A stretch of 64,000 nucleotides of DNA from an uncultured Sphingobacteriales bacterium. Its GTDB lineage: Bacteria > Bacteroidota > Bacteroidia > Chitinophagales > Chitinophagaceae. This document shows positions 37,958-46,812 of this stretch, piece after piece. The stretch's first letter is position 1, and each line of letters begins with the position of its first letter. Under the pieces are notes generated by a model. It was not told the origin of the DNA. It did no database searches and was given only the letters and a program-made list of their open reading frames with translations. The stretch spans positions 1 through 64,000 of the forward strand of contig CALMQS010000069.1 in assembly GCA_937871285.1 (NCBI GenBank), written 5' to 3'. The position numbers were made by a program, and so were the translations under genes.

Positions 37958-38728
37958 TCATTCCAAATGCCTCTTTGCCCACATTTCAATGAGTTCGTTG
38001 TGATCTGAATGCCATGCTTTTTTATACAGCTCACGAACTACTTCCAGCCATTTTTGCTTGCGGTCATCTTTGCTGCCTGCATCTTCACCTCCGCTGGCTT
38101 TATAATCTTCACGGGTAGTACTGCTGATACGGGCATACTGACCGGTTTGCGGTTTCAGGTCTGCATTGGTAATGCGCAAATAAAAATCGAGCTGCTCCGG
38201 AGTACAGGTTTTATCTTTTGGCCACATTGTGCTGTCTTTGATGTACACCGTTACGCCGTCTTTAAAAGCATAAGGTTCCTGGAAATCTTTGGTGTACTGA
38301 TCTTCATATACCACACCCTTTACCGGGAATTGCGCGTTCGACTGTCCGTCAATCCATTTCAACAATTTATAAGTGTAAACCGTATCCACGCTATGTTTGG
38401 CATTCCAGCAGGCGTTGGCCACCCACATTGCCAGCTTTTCAGGAGAAGGATTTAAGAGGTATACTTTTCCTTTTTTTGGCCTGCCGGTATAAAGGTCATT
38501 ACCCGTTTGATATTCATACAATTTCACCGAAAAGCCTTCCCAGCCGGGAATAGTATCCGTTTCAAACACAAGTTGCTGCACCATATAAGCATGGCTCAGC
38601 ACTATTTTTGCTTTTTGCACCAGGGCATCAAAACCATCTCTGAAATAAGCATCAGGAATTTTGGGTGTTTGTGCGCTCGCTGAGAGTGAGAAAGTTGCGG
38701 CCAAAAGCAAAACGGAAATATTTCGCAT
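37958..38728 (-). CDS. Secreted protein of unknown function
   Basis: 256 residues with a signal peptide (1-19, SASA/Q). The mature part is polar with no membrane segment and no motif I recognise; it contains one Cys in ANACWNAKHS and another in DKTCTPEQL, which could form a disulfide, and ends in a charged helix (about 215-256, RKQKWLEVVRELYKKAW). It converges on the AraC regulator gene. Not obviously part of the glycan cluster. Confidence 0.75.
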   Translation of the reverse strand: MRNISVLLLAATFSLSASAQTPKIPDAYFRDGFDALVQKAKIVLSHAYMVQQLVFETDTIPGWEGFSVKLYEYQTGNDLYTGRPKKGKVYLLNPSPEKLAMWVANACWNAKHSVDTVYTYKLLKWIDGQSNAQFPVKGVVYEDQYTKDFQEPYAFKDGVTVYIKDSTMWPKDKTCTPEQLDFYLRITNADLKPQTGQYARISSTTREDYKASGGEDAGSKDDRKQKWLEVVRELYKKAWHSDHNELIEMWAKRHLE

Positions 38729-38892
38729 AAGTATAGACGGTTTAAAGTGGCAACATGTTAGGTGTAAATTACAATGCTATCCGGTATTGTGTTTGGTGTT
38801 TTAAAGTGAAGATTTAAACGGAACTAACCGCCACTAAGGCGGCGTCCGAAAAGCTTCGCGATTGTTTAGGCACAGCATCTTGCAATATCAGC

Positions 38893-39660
38893 TTATTTGG
38901 GTAATTGAAACACCAATGGCTGACGCCTGAACGCCCTAACGAGTTTGCCATCCTGGTGGGCTGGCCGCCATTTGGGCGAATCTTTTATCAGGCGTATAGC
39001 TTCTTCATCAAGTGAATATTCAATGGACCTCAATATCGTGATATCGCTGGTAGTACCATCTGTATTTACTACAAACTGAAGCAGGAGGCTACCTTCTTTT
39101 TTCAAATTCCTTGCACGGTCAGGGAAATTGATATTTTTCTGAATATACTTAACCCAGTCTTCTGTTCCTCCTTTAAACACCGCTTCCACTTCATCCCAAT
39201 GTTTTTCTGTTTCCCCTTTCTTCCTGTTCTCCTCTCTTTCGGCTTCTATTGATGCAAGATCCATACGGATCAGCAGCTTTCCCATATCATATTTTTCTTT
39301 CTTCCAAAGCGTAAAAGAATCCGTGTAATAATACCACCAGTCATTCTTTTTACCTTCAAAAGTGTAGCCGGAAGAGTCCATTTGCCCATCCGCACCATAA
39401 TAAGTAAACGATCCATGCGGAATACTGGCTTCCTTGTCTTTATAGGTTTCTATTGATAATAAAGGTCCGTCGAAATGATAATATCTCCATTCATACGCTG
39501 TATCTCCAAGCTTTTGCTGGGAGGCCAGGTATTTGGCCTCTTCCGGCTTGCAGCCTTTCCAGTTCTCGTCGTAAACATAAAAGGTTACATTCTTTTTGGA
39601 TTTTTGAGCGTGGAGGCTGGTAGCAGCTAATAATATAGCGAAGATCAATAGTGTTCTCAT
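38893..39660 (-). CDS. Exported TonB C-terminal-domain protein with MORN-like N-terminus
   Basis: 255 residues: signal peptide (1-18, SLHA/Q), a central region with YDENWKGC, PHGSFTYYGADGQMDSSGYTFEGKKNDWW resembling MORN/antitoxin-like repeats split over two turns (about 75-110), a charged linker, then a TonB-C domain (about 165-255) with INFPDRARNLKKEGSLLLQF and SIEYSLDEEAIRLIKDSPKW. Unlike true TonB it has a cleavable signal and no membrane anchor or Pro-rich span. Many Bacteroidota have such periplasmic TonB-C proteins; the partner is unknown. It is preceded by no clear promoter. Confidence 0.85.
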   Translation of the reverse strand: MRTLLIFAILLAATSLHAQKSKKNVTFYVYDENWKGCKPEEAKYLASQQKLGDTAYEWRYYHFDGPLLSIETYKDKEASIPHGSFTYYGADGQMDSSGYTFEGKKNDWWYYYTDSFTLWKKEKYDMGKLLIRMDLASIEAEREENRKKGETEKHWDEVEAVFKGGTEDWVKYIQKNINFPDRARNLKKEGSLLLQFVVNTDGTTSDITILRSIEYSLDEEAIRLIKDSPKWRPAHQDGKLVRAFRRQPLVFQLPK

Positions 39661-39893
39661 TCTGTGTAATTATAGAGGGGTAATTTAGATGATTTATTAG
39701 AATTGAAAAAAATAAGCACTCTAACTTCTTCTGAAATAGCATCTGTAAAAAAGTGATAATGGAAACCTGTGTTGAACGCAATAGTAAGTCGTTTTGCTTT
39801 CACCCGGTTTTTATCTCACAAAAATTTTGCTTAAGTTTGAATACACTATGAATTCTGTACAACAAAAGCCTAAAGAAGTTTAATATGCTATGA

Positions 39894-39955
39894 ATTCACG
39901 AATGAATTTGTGCTAAAATATATTAAATATTCGTGCATTCGTGGCTGGTTTAAGT
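39894..39955. repeat. Intergenic inverted repeat (CACGAATG...CATTCGTG)
   Basis: CACGAATG and CATTCGTG flank an AT-rich loop with TTTGTGC and TATTCGTGC. This type of text recurs between genes of many Bacteroidota in my recollection. The rest of the 350-bp gap (39661-39893) shows no gene. Confidence 0.4.
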
Positions 39956-40012
39956 TGTGTTTGTGAATCGGCTTGCTTGCGGGCCGCTGGAATTCGTTAC
40001 AATTGCTTTCCT

Positions 40013-40237
40013 ATGCTAATTTCTATACAGGCCGACCATAGAGAACACTCTTCCGGTATTGCGGGGCTTCTTGCCGGATATATCGAAGTATCACTGCTTG
40101 TTTCTACATTATCTGTGGGAGGTTACATCATTAACGGAATCACTGAGGTAGAACGAAAACCGCTGTACGCAGTCTCCAGACTTCGTGCTTCATATGTTCT
40201 TCCGGGACTCTGTCCCGCAAAAATGATAACCATTTAA
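40013..40237 (+). pseudogene. N-terminal fragment of an ERCC4-domain nuclease
   Basis: Seventy-four codons starting MLISIQADHREHSSGIAGLL. The first fifty match the start of bacterial ERCC4 (XPF-type) nuclease domains: acidic IQADHRE (5-11), a beta-strand pair VSTLSVGGYIING, and the signature VERK (46-49). In intact proteins ERK is followed by T/S and the catalytic Asp within a few residues and by about 180 more residues. Here it runs into unrelated codons and a stop after residue 74. It is therefore a truncated remnant, possibly broken by a rearrangement whose border is near 40160. Conserved Gly35-Asp36 of the family reads Gly-Gly. Confidence 0.5.
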
Positions 40238-40352
40238 AATAATTTTTAAACGATAAACGCATTCCGGCGGCGGAAGTTATATCCCCATTTTTTCTGCTTT
40301 TATGTAGTTTTTATTTTCCGGTATATTCGCAGAATAAATACATAGCACGCTT

Positions 40353-42659
40353 ATGAAAAAAGTTATATTATTTGCTTTGTTCTGCAGTATTACATTTGCC
40401 TCTATGGCCCAAATGGTAACCAAAGTTACCGACCCTGCAGACTGGGTAAATCCTTTAATGGGCACCGATTCCAAACACAGCCTGTCTAACGGTAACACCT
40501 ACCCCGCAATTGCATTGCCGTGGGGGATGAACATGTGGACGCCGCAAACCGGCAAAATGGGTGACGGCTGGCAATACCAGTACAGCGCCGATAAAATAAG
40601 GGGATTTAAGCAAACGCACCAGCCTTCGCCCTGGATGAATGATTACGGGCAGTTCAGCATCATGCCGGTAACCGGTACACTGCGTTTTAAAGAAGATGAC
40701 CGCGCCAGTTGGTTCAGCCATAAGGCGGAAACGGTAACGCCCTACTATTACAGCGTTTATCTTGCCGACTATGACGTTACTACCGAAATAACACCAACGG
40801 AAAGAGCAGCCCGCTTCCGGTTTACCTTTCCCAAAACAGACAGCGCATTTGTGGTAGTAGACGCTTTTGATAAAGGCTCCTTTATAAAGATCATCCCTGA
40901 GCAGCATAAGATCATTGGTTATTCTACCCGCAACAGCGGGGGAGTGCCCGATAATTTTAAGAACTATTTCATTATTGAGTTCGATCACCCTTTCAGCAAC
41001 GTGGCCACTTTTAACGGAGATAATCTGGATCTTACCCGGATGGAAGTGGAAGACAATCATGCCGGCGCGGTAGTGGCATTCAAAATTTTTAACAGCGGGG
41101 AGCGTGTTAATGCTAAAGTGGCATCCTCATTTATCAGCTATGAGCAGGCGGAGCTTAACCTACGGGAGATCGGTGACGATCCGTTTGAAACCGTTAAACA
41201 AAAAGGCCGTAACACCTGGAACAATACCCTCAGCCGTATTTTGGTGGAAGGCGGAACGGTAGACCAGGTACGTACCTTTTATTCCACTTTATACAGGATG
41301 GTTTTCTTTCCCAACAAATTATACGAAAAAGACGCTTCGGGCAATATCATTCATTACAGCCCCCACAACGGCAAAGTGCTACCGGGGTATATGTTCGGCG
41401 GCACCGGCTTTTGGGATACCTTCAGGGCGTTGTATCCATTTCTCAACCTGGCGTATCCTTCCATTAATAAAGAAATGCAGGAAGGGCTCATTAACTGCTA
41501 TAAAGAAAGCGGCTTCCTGCCGGAGTGGAGCAGTCCGGGTGCAAGGCCGGTAATGGTAGGCAACAACTCGGCCTCTGTGGTCTCCGACGCTTATATTAAA
41601 GGCTTACGCAATTACGATATCAACACTTTGTATGAAGCATTGCTGCATGGCGCCAATAACGAAGGCCCGCACGGTACCGGACGAAAAGGAGTTGAATATT
41701 ATAACAGGCTCGGCTACGTGCCCTACGATGTGAAGATCAATGAAAATGCCGCCCGTACGCTGGAATATGCCTATGACGACTTTACCATATATCAACTGGC
41801 AAAAGCGCTTAACCGGCCCCGGGAGGAACAAAAACTGTATGCCCAACGGAGCCAGAACTACCGGAAGCTGTTTGATACCGAAACCAGGCTTATGCGGGGA
41901 AAGAATGAGGATGGCAGTTTTCAAAAGCCTTTCAATCCTTTTAAATGGGGAGATGCATTTACGGAAGGCAATAGCTGGCATTATTCGTGGAGTGTTTTTC
42001 ATGATGTGAAGGGATTGTCGGACCTGATGGGCGGCAAAGCTAATTTTGTGAAGATGCTGGATTCCGTTTTTGTAATGCCTCCTGTTTTTGATGACAGCTA
42101 TTACGGCGCTGTTATTCACGAAATAAGGGAAATGCAGATCGCCAATATGGGGCAGTACGCGCATGGTAACCAGCCCATACAGCACATGACCTACCTCTAT
42201 AATTATGCAGGTGAGCCCTGGAAAGCCCAGTTCTGGGTGAGGGAGGTGATGAACAGGATGTATAAACCCACGCCCGACGGGTATTGCGGCGATGAAGATA
42301 ACGGGCAAACATCTGCCTGGTATGTTTTTTCGGCGCTGGGATTTTACCCTGTATGCCCTGCCACTGATCAGTACGTACTGGGTGCGCCTTTATTTAAAAA
42401 GGCCACTTTGCAGTTGGAGAATGGCAAACAGTTTATCATTAACGCTCCCGACAACAGCGAGATCGCTAAATATGTTCAGCTTACCCAGCTTAATGGAAAA
42501 AAATATGAAAACAACTGGATCAGCCATTTTGATATAGAGAAAGGAGGCAGCTTTAATGTTACCATGGGCGCTGCTCCCAATAAAACAAGAGGAACCCTGG
42601 AAAGCAGTTATCCCTATTCTTTTTCTTCCAGTGCGGATGCGGATATATTAAAGAAGTAA
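40353..42659 (+). CDS. Glycoside hydrolase family 92 with Gln at the general-acid position
   Basis: Exported 768-residue GH92 exo-alpha-mannosidase relative; signal peptide (1-19, ASMA/Q) without lipobox. Family blocks present: DWVNPLMGTDS (30-40), YPAIALPWGMNMWTPQTG (50-67), GGTGFWDTFRALYP (349-362), EGNSWHYSWSVFHDV and CGDEDNGQTSAWYVFSALGF (645-664) with the base Asp pair. GH92 enzymes invert and need calcium. The acid normally lies in GNEPSHH; here the same loop reads GNQPIQH, so Glu is Gln607. In Cellulosimicrobium CcGH92_5, which cleaves mannose-1-phospho-6-mannose, the same change is known. A phosphodiester substrate is thus plausible. Confidence 0.93.
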   Translation: MKKVILFALFCSITFASMAQMVTKVTDPADWVNPLMGTDSKHSLSNGNTYPAIALPWGMNMWTPQTGKMGDGWQYQYSADKIRGFKQTHQPSPWMNDYGQFSIMPVTGTLRFKEDDRASWFSHKAETVTPYYYSVYLADYDVTTEITPTERAARFRFTFPKTDSAFVVVDAFDKGSFIKIIPEQHKIIGYSTRNSGGVPDNFKNYFIIEFDHPFSNVATFNGDNLDLTRMEVEDNHAGAVVAFKIFNSGERVNAKVASSFISYEQAELNLREIGDDPFETVKQKGRNTWNNTLSRILVEGGTVDQVRTFYSTLYRMVFFPNKLYEKDASGNIIHYSPHNGKVLPGYMFGGTGFWDTFRALYPFLNLAYPSINKEMQEGLINCYKESGFLPEWSSPGARPVMVGNNSASVVSDAYIKGLRNYDINTLYEALLHGANNEGPHGTGRKGVEYYNRLGYVPYDVKINENAARTLEYAYDDFTIYQLAKALNRPREEQKLYAQRSQNYRKLFDTETRLMRGKNEDGSFQKPFNPFKWGDAFTEGNSWHYSWSVFHDVKGLSDLMGGKANFVKMLDSVFVMPPVFDDSYYGAVIHEIREMQIANMGQYAHGNQPIQHMTYLYNYAGEPWKAQFWVREVMNRMYKPTPDGYCGDEDNGQTSAWYVFSALGFYPVCPATDQYVLGAPLFKKATLQLENGKQFIINAPDNSEIAKYVQLTQLNGKKYENNWISHFDIEKGGSFNVTMGAAPNKTRGTLESSYPYSFSSSADADILKK

Positions 42660-42763
42660 CCGGTAGCGGCTATGCGAAATGAATCAGTAAAATCTCAAAT
42701 ATTACATCTCAAATCCCAACATCTCACCAGATGTTCTTACCTTAATGCAAAATTTCATAAACG

Positions 42764-44218
42764 ATGAGCCAAAAATTAAAATCAAAGTCTAAAGGTTCCC
42801 GCAGGAAATTCCTGCGCAATGCTTCTCTTGCTGCCGCCGGCTATTTTATTGTACCCCGTCATGTGCTGGGTAAAGGATTTGTAGCCCCAAGCGACAAATT
42901 AAATATTGCAGGCATTGGCGCAGGAGGCAAAGGAGAAAGCGATCTGACTTCTTTCGCCAAAAGCCCTAATGTTAATATTGTTGCATTAGTTGACGTAGAT
43001 GACCGTCAGGCTGTAAAATCAAAGCAAAATTTTCCCAAAGCCAAATATTATAAAGACTTCAGGGAAATGCTCGCTAAGGAAAAGAACAATATTGATGCCT
43101 GTTCTATTTCAACGCCAGACCACACCCATGCAGTTGCCACATTGGCTGCCATGCAGCTGGGTAAGCACGTATATACGCAGAAACCCCTGACACATGATAT
43201 TTATGAAGCCCGTATCCTTGCACAGGCTGCCAAAAAATATAAAGTGGTTACGCAAATGGGTAACCAGGGTGGCTCAGGAGACGGGGTAAGAAGAATGAAA
43301 GAAATATATGATGCCGGGTTAATAGGAGATATTGTAGAAGCCCAGGCATGGACTAACCGCCCGATATGGCCGCAGGGAATTGCCAAACCCACCGGCAATT
43401 TCCCCATACCCGCCGAACTGGATTGGAATTTATGGCTGGGTACCGCTCCTCAGGAAAATTTCAATCCGGCGTATTTGCCATTTAACTGGAGAGGCTGGTG
43501 GAATTATGGTACCGGTGCATTAGGTGATATGGCCTGTCATATCATGGATCCTATCTACCGTATACTACCAATAGATTATCCGTCATCTGCTGAATGTAGC
43601 ATAGCCAACCAATATGCTGCTGGTATGAATCAACCGGCTAATTATATTGACAGTTGTCCTGTTGCATCTATTATCCATCTCGAATATCCCCGGAAAGATA
43701 AAAAAGGTACATTGAAAGTTTCCTGGTACGATGGTGGATTGCTGCCTAAAAGACCGGATGAATTATTGCCTGAGGAAGAATTTGGAAACTGGGATGGTGG
43801 CGTATTGTTCATAGGAACAAAAGGTAAATTACTTGCCGATTGCTATGGAGCAAAACCCAGGCTGCTACCGCTTTCTAAAAATGATAGTGCCAAAGCTGTA
43901 AAAGAAACCATCAAACGTGTGCCAGATGAAAATCATTATCTGCAATGGGTAAACGCATGTATGCTGGGTTATGGTAAAGGCGAAACCAGTTCTAATTTTG
44001 AATATGCAGGACCTTTTACAGAAAGTATCCTCATGGGTAACCTGGCTATCCGCAGTGCGCTATACCAGGATCCAAGCGTAAGTGGGTGGGGTAAAAATAG
44101 CTTTACAGGCCGCAAAAAACTGTTGTGGGATGCCAAGAACATGAAGATCACCAACTTTGAACCAGCCAATCAGTTCGTTAAGCGCCAATACCGCGATGGC
44201 TGGAGCCTGAGTTTGTGA
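42764..44218 (+). CDS. Tat-exported Gfo/Idh/MocA-family oxidoreductase
   Basis: 484-residue NAD(P)-dependent sugar oxidoreductase-type protein. The N-terminus GSRRKFLRNASLAAAGYFIV is a twin-arginine signal, so the folded, cofactor-loaded protein is exported. A Rossmann fold follows (NIAGIGAGGKG, 47-57; IVALVDVDDRQ), with STPDHTHAVATLAAMQLGKH and the QKPLTHD version of the family's EKP motif. GH109 alpha-N-acetylgalactosaminidases are of this type, but specificity is open. It follows the GH92 gene by 104 bp on the same strand, so both may be expressed together for glycan processing in the periplasm. A long hairpin ends the transcript. Confidence 0.9.
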   Translation: MSQKLKSKSKGSRRKFLRNASLAAAGYFIVPRHVLGKGFVAPSDKLNIAGIGAGGKGESDLTSFAKSPNVNIVALVDVDDRQAVKSKQNFPKAKYYKDFREMLAKEKNNIDACSISTPDHTHAVATLAAMQLGKHVYTQKPLTHDIYEARILAQAAKKYKVVTQMGNQGGSGDGVRRMKEIYDAGLIGDIVEAQAWTNRPIWPQGIAKPTGNFPIPAELDWNLWLGTAPQENFNPAYLPFNWRGWWNYGTGALGDMACHIMDPIYRILPIDYPSSAECSIANQYAAGMNQPANYIDSCPVASIIHLEYPRKDKKGTLKVSWYDGGLLPKRPDELLPEEEFGNWDGGVLFIGTKGKLLADCYGAKPRLLPLSKNDSAKAVKETIKRVPDENHYLQWVNACMLGYGKGETSSNFEYAGPFTESILMGNLAIRSALYQDPSVSGWGKNSFTGRKKLLWDAKNMKITNFEPANQFVKRQYRDGWSLSL

Positions 44219-44262
44219 GAAGCGGTCTGAAATTAATTTTTAAATGACGCGTTTAGTTTTTT

Positions 44263-44307
44263 TGCCGCAGATGCGCAGATTTTATCTGTGCATCTGCGGC
44301 ATCTTTT
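44263..44307 (+). terminator. Long hairpin terminator after the oxidoreductase gene
   Basis: TGCCGCAGATGCGCAGAT pairs with ATCTGTGCATCTGCGGCA across a three-base loop (18 bp, one G-T pair), followed by TCTTTT; T residues also precede the stem on this strand, so it does not serve the minus strand well. It lies in the 313-bp gap between two convergent genes; apart from the second terminator at 44342, the gap has no other feature. Confidence 0.7.
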
Positions 44308-44341
44308 ATTACGGAATTTGATGGCGTTGTAATCTTTAATG

Positions 44342-44376
44342 AAAAAAAGCCCGGAGAAAATAAATCCCCCGGACTT
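44342..44376 (-). terminator. Candidate terminator for the esterase-like gene
   Basis: Minus-strand AAGTCCGG and CCGGGCTT form an 8-bp stem with one G-T pair and a 14-base loop, followed by TTTTTTTC on that strand. It lies about 155 bp after the stop codon. Confidence 0.6.
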
Positions 44377-44531
44377 ACATCAAATCCTTTATCAGTACAA
44401 TCTTAACCAAATAAAATTACTAATCTTAAAAAAGAAAAGACTTTCAGGGTTGGTAAGTGTAAAAACAGCAATGAAATAATACATTTCCCTTACCAGTACA
44501 TGAGAAGTGCAATAACTATCCGCTCCTTTAC

Positions 44532-45380
44532 TTATTTTCCAAACGCCCATTCTAAAAAACCAGGAAATACCTGCTTCCAGGCCTTGCTATCATTTGTTGC
44601 TCCCCTTTGATAAACAATATCTCCGTCAGTGGTAAAAGTTTTGCTTTTCAGCAGTTCCGCAACTGCAGCAGTTGCATCGCCGATATCTTCCGCGTCGTCT
44701 TTTGCAATACCAGTATTGCCACTGGCGCCTGCATAAAACCAGTATTGCAGCTGGGGGCGTTTGCGGGAACTTTTCAATTTTTCAAACATCATCCCTCTTG
44801 CTGAAGTATCAAACAGGTTTTTTTCTTTCCTTGAAAAGGCTCCTGAGAATGCACCTGCCTTACTGATCTTATCGGGGTGGTTCCATGCTATATCCAGTGC
44901 TGATAATCCTCCGGCGCCGAAGCCGGCAATAGCCACAGATCTAAATTTTCTTACGCCCGCGCTTTTCTTTGCATAGGGATACAGCTCATTATTGAAGAAA
45001 CTGTCGTAGTGATCTGCTTTTCCGCCTGCAACTGCTTTACCCGATTTTTCCGCCACACCATATTCTTCCAAACGGTTGCCGGCATGAACACCTACAATAA
45101 CCAAAGGAGAAAGGCGCTTCATTCTGTACAGGCTGTCTGTTATGAACTTTAGGTTCAGTTCATCAAACAACTGCCCGTCGTTACAAACCAGCAGGTTAAT
45201 GTCAGCGTTGTTATCTGGCTGAGGTGTACTGATAACCGTTAGCTTAACCTTACGCTGGAGATGACGGGAATACAATTCATCTTCCTGCTGCTTTACTCCC
45301 TTTTTACAGGCCGGCAAACAGCAAAGTATAAGTGCCAGCATGGATACACTGTATGCATAATGTAATAAACGGGAATGCAT
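44532..45380 (-). CDS. Esterase-D-like lipoprotein lacking the nucleophile serine
   Basis: 282 residues; the signal sequence ends in lipobox LPAC (Cys25). The fold is that of enterochelin-esterase/EstD-type alpha/beta hydrolases: SPLVIVGVHAGNRLEEYG (91-108), NELYPYAKK (131-139), HPDKISKAGAFSGAFSRK (168-185). In active members the elbow reads AGxSMGGxxAL; here it is AGFGAGGLSAL, so Gly155 replaces the serine, and the codon GGC differs from a serine codon AGC by one base. The C-terminal half (W208, YAGASG) is otherwise normal. The protein is probably not hydrolytic and may bind ligand or partner. Function unknown. Confidence 0.8.
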   Translation of the reverse strand: MHSRLLHYAYSVSMLALILCCLPACKKGVKQQEDELYSRHLQRKVKLTVISTPQPDNNADINLLVCNDGQLFDELNLKFITDSLYRMKRLSPLVIVGVHAGNRLEEYGVAEKSGKAVAGGKADHYDSFFNNELYPYAKKSAGVRKFRSVAIAGFGAGGLSALDIAWNHPDKISKAGAFSGAFSRKEKNLFDTSARGMMFEKLKSSRKRPQLQYWFYAGASGNTGIAKDDAEDIGDATAAVAELLKSKTFTTDGDIVYQRGATNDSKAWKQVFPGFLEWAFGK

Positions 45381-45413
45381 TTCTGATCGTTTAAGAGATG
45401 AGGCGGCGTATAT

Positions 45414-45449
45414 AAAAAAGGTGAAAGCATTTTAGCTCTTCACCTTTTT
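45414..45449 (-). terminator. Rho-independent terminator after sucC
   Basis: AAAAAGGTGAA and TTCACCTTTTT form an 11-bp stem, with a T run on the minus strand. It begins 23 bp past the sucC stop codon. Confidence 0.8.
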
Positions 45450-45471
45450 CTTTTAAATAGTATAATAATCA

Positions 45472-46686
45472 TTAAGCACTCACCGCCTTGTTCACCAGGC
45501 CGGCAGCTTCGCTCAGCAGTATGGCAGATTGTACCTTCAGTCCGCTCTCTTCAATTAATTTTTTTGCTTCCTCCGCGTTGGTTCCCTGCAGGCGCACAAT
45601 AATAGGCACCTTAATATCGCCAATGGAATTGTAAGCATCAATAACGCCCTGTGCAACACGATCGCAGCGTACAATACCGCCAAAGATATTAATGAGGATC
45701 GCTTTTACTTTGGGGTCTTTTAAAATAATACGGAACCCTGCTTCCACGGTTTGCGCATTAGCCGTGCCACCCACATCCAGGAAGTTGGCGGGTTCGCCAC
45801 CACTGAGTTTGATCATATCCATTGTAGCCATGGCCAATCCTGCGCCATTAACCATGCAGCCTACATTGCCATCTAATTTAATAAAATTAAGATTGTATTT
45901 GTGCGCCTCCACTTCCGTAGCATCTTCCTCACTGATATCACGTAAAGCCTCCAGGTCGGTATGACGCATCAGTGCGTTATCATCCAGGTTCATTTTGCAG
46001 TCTACCGCGATAATCTTTTCATCACTGGTTTTAAATAATGGATTAATTTCAAGCATACTGCAATCGAGCTCTACATAAGCCTTATATAAATTGGTAACGA
46101 ATCGTACGCAATTCTTAAATGCTTCGCCGCTCAAACCGAGGTTAAACGCAATTTTTCGTGCCTGGAAAGGAAGCAATCCGCCGGCGGGATGAACCCATTC
46201 TTTAAATATTTTATCGGGCGTATCGTGTGCCACCTGTTCAATATCCATTCCTCCTTCGGTGCTGTACATAATTACGTTTTGACCTTTGCTGCGGTCGAGC
46301 AGTATAGAAAGATAAAACTCCTTTACAGGGTTTGCGCCGGGGTAGTACACATCCTGGGCTACTAATACTTTGCTTACTAATTTACCCGCAGGCCCCGTTT
46401 GTATGGTTACCAGGGTACGTCCTATAATATTCCCGGCAATGGTTTTAATATCTTCCGCGTTTTTACCAACAGCTACACCGCGTTGTTCAGAGCCCTGTAT
46501 CTTACCTTTACCGCGGCCTCCGGCGTGGATCTGCGCTTTAACTACGGCAAAATTGTTCCCATAATGCACTTTCAGTTGTTTGTATGCTTCTTCCGCTTTT
46601 TCGGCGGTATCAACGGGTATGCCATCCTGAACGGGAACATTAAATTTTTTCAGCAGCTCTTTAGCCTGGTATTCGTGCAGATTCAT
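45472..46686 (-). CDS. sucC: Succinate-CoA ligase, beta subunit
   Basis: Beta chain of the TCA-cycle enzyme that makes ATP or GTP from succinyl-CoA. ATP-grasp domain with HAGGRGKGKIQGSEQRGVAV (54-73), LEINPL with metal-binding residues (about 212), and a C-terminal CoA-ligase domain with FLDVGGTANAQTV and NIFGGIVRCDRVAQGVI (about 318-334). The N-terminal MNLHEYQAKELLKKF is typical. Length 404 is normal. sucD is not adjacent, which is usual in Bacteroidota where the two genes are often apart. Cytosolic. Confidence 0.96.
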   Translation of the reverse strand: MNLHEYQAKELLKKFNVPVQDGIPVDTAEKAEEAYKQLKVHYGNNFAVVKAQIHAGGRGKGKIQGSEQRGVAVGKNAEDIKTIAGNIIGRTLVTIQTGPAGKLVSKVLVAQDVYYPGANPVKEFYLSILLDRSKGQNVIMYSTEGGMDIEQVAHDTPDKIFKEWVHPAGGLLPFQARKIAFNLGLSGEAFKNCVRFVTNLYKAYVELDCSMLEINPLFKTSDEKIIAVDCKMNLDDNALMRHTDLEALRDISEEDATEVEAHKYNLNFIKLDGNVGCMVNGAGLAMATMDMIKLSGGEPANFLDVGGTANAQTVEAGFRIILKDPKVKAILINIFGGIVRCDRVAQGVIDAYNSIGDIKVPIIVRLQGTNAEEAKKLIEESGLKVQSAILLSEAAGLVNKAVSA

Positions 46687-46743
46687 GTGTAAAAATTTCA
46701 GCGAAAATAACGCAGAATAGGGGAATAGAAAAATTGATAAAAA

Positions 46744-46812
46744 AGCAACAGGAAATGAATTTTTTCAGGTTGTGAAGGGGATCAGTCTGAACTTGTCATA
46801 TTTCCTGTTGCT
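46744..46812. repeat. 13-bp perfect inverted repeat upstream of sucC
   Basis: AGCAACAGGAAAT (46744-46756) and ATTTCCTGTTGCT (46800-46812) are perfect complements 43 bp apart, 58 bp upstream of the sucC start. The core CAACAGGAAATG occurs again at 58091-58102 upstream of dnaA. Could be a regulator site or a long stem; nothing proves either. Confidence 0.45.

Noticed and set aside
40455..41060. 201-codon antisense frame in the GH92 gene
   Set aside because: Composition is that of a shadow of the sense gene; no homology-like motif and no promoter.
41604..42308. 234-codon antisense frame in the GH92 gene
   Set aside because: Long only because the GC-rich sense codons lack stops in this frame; no recognisable domain.
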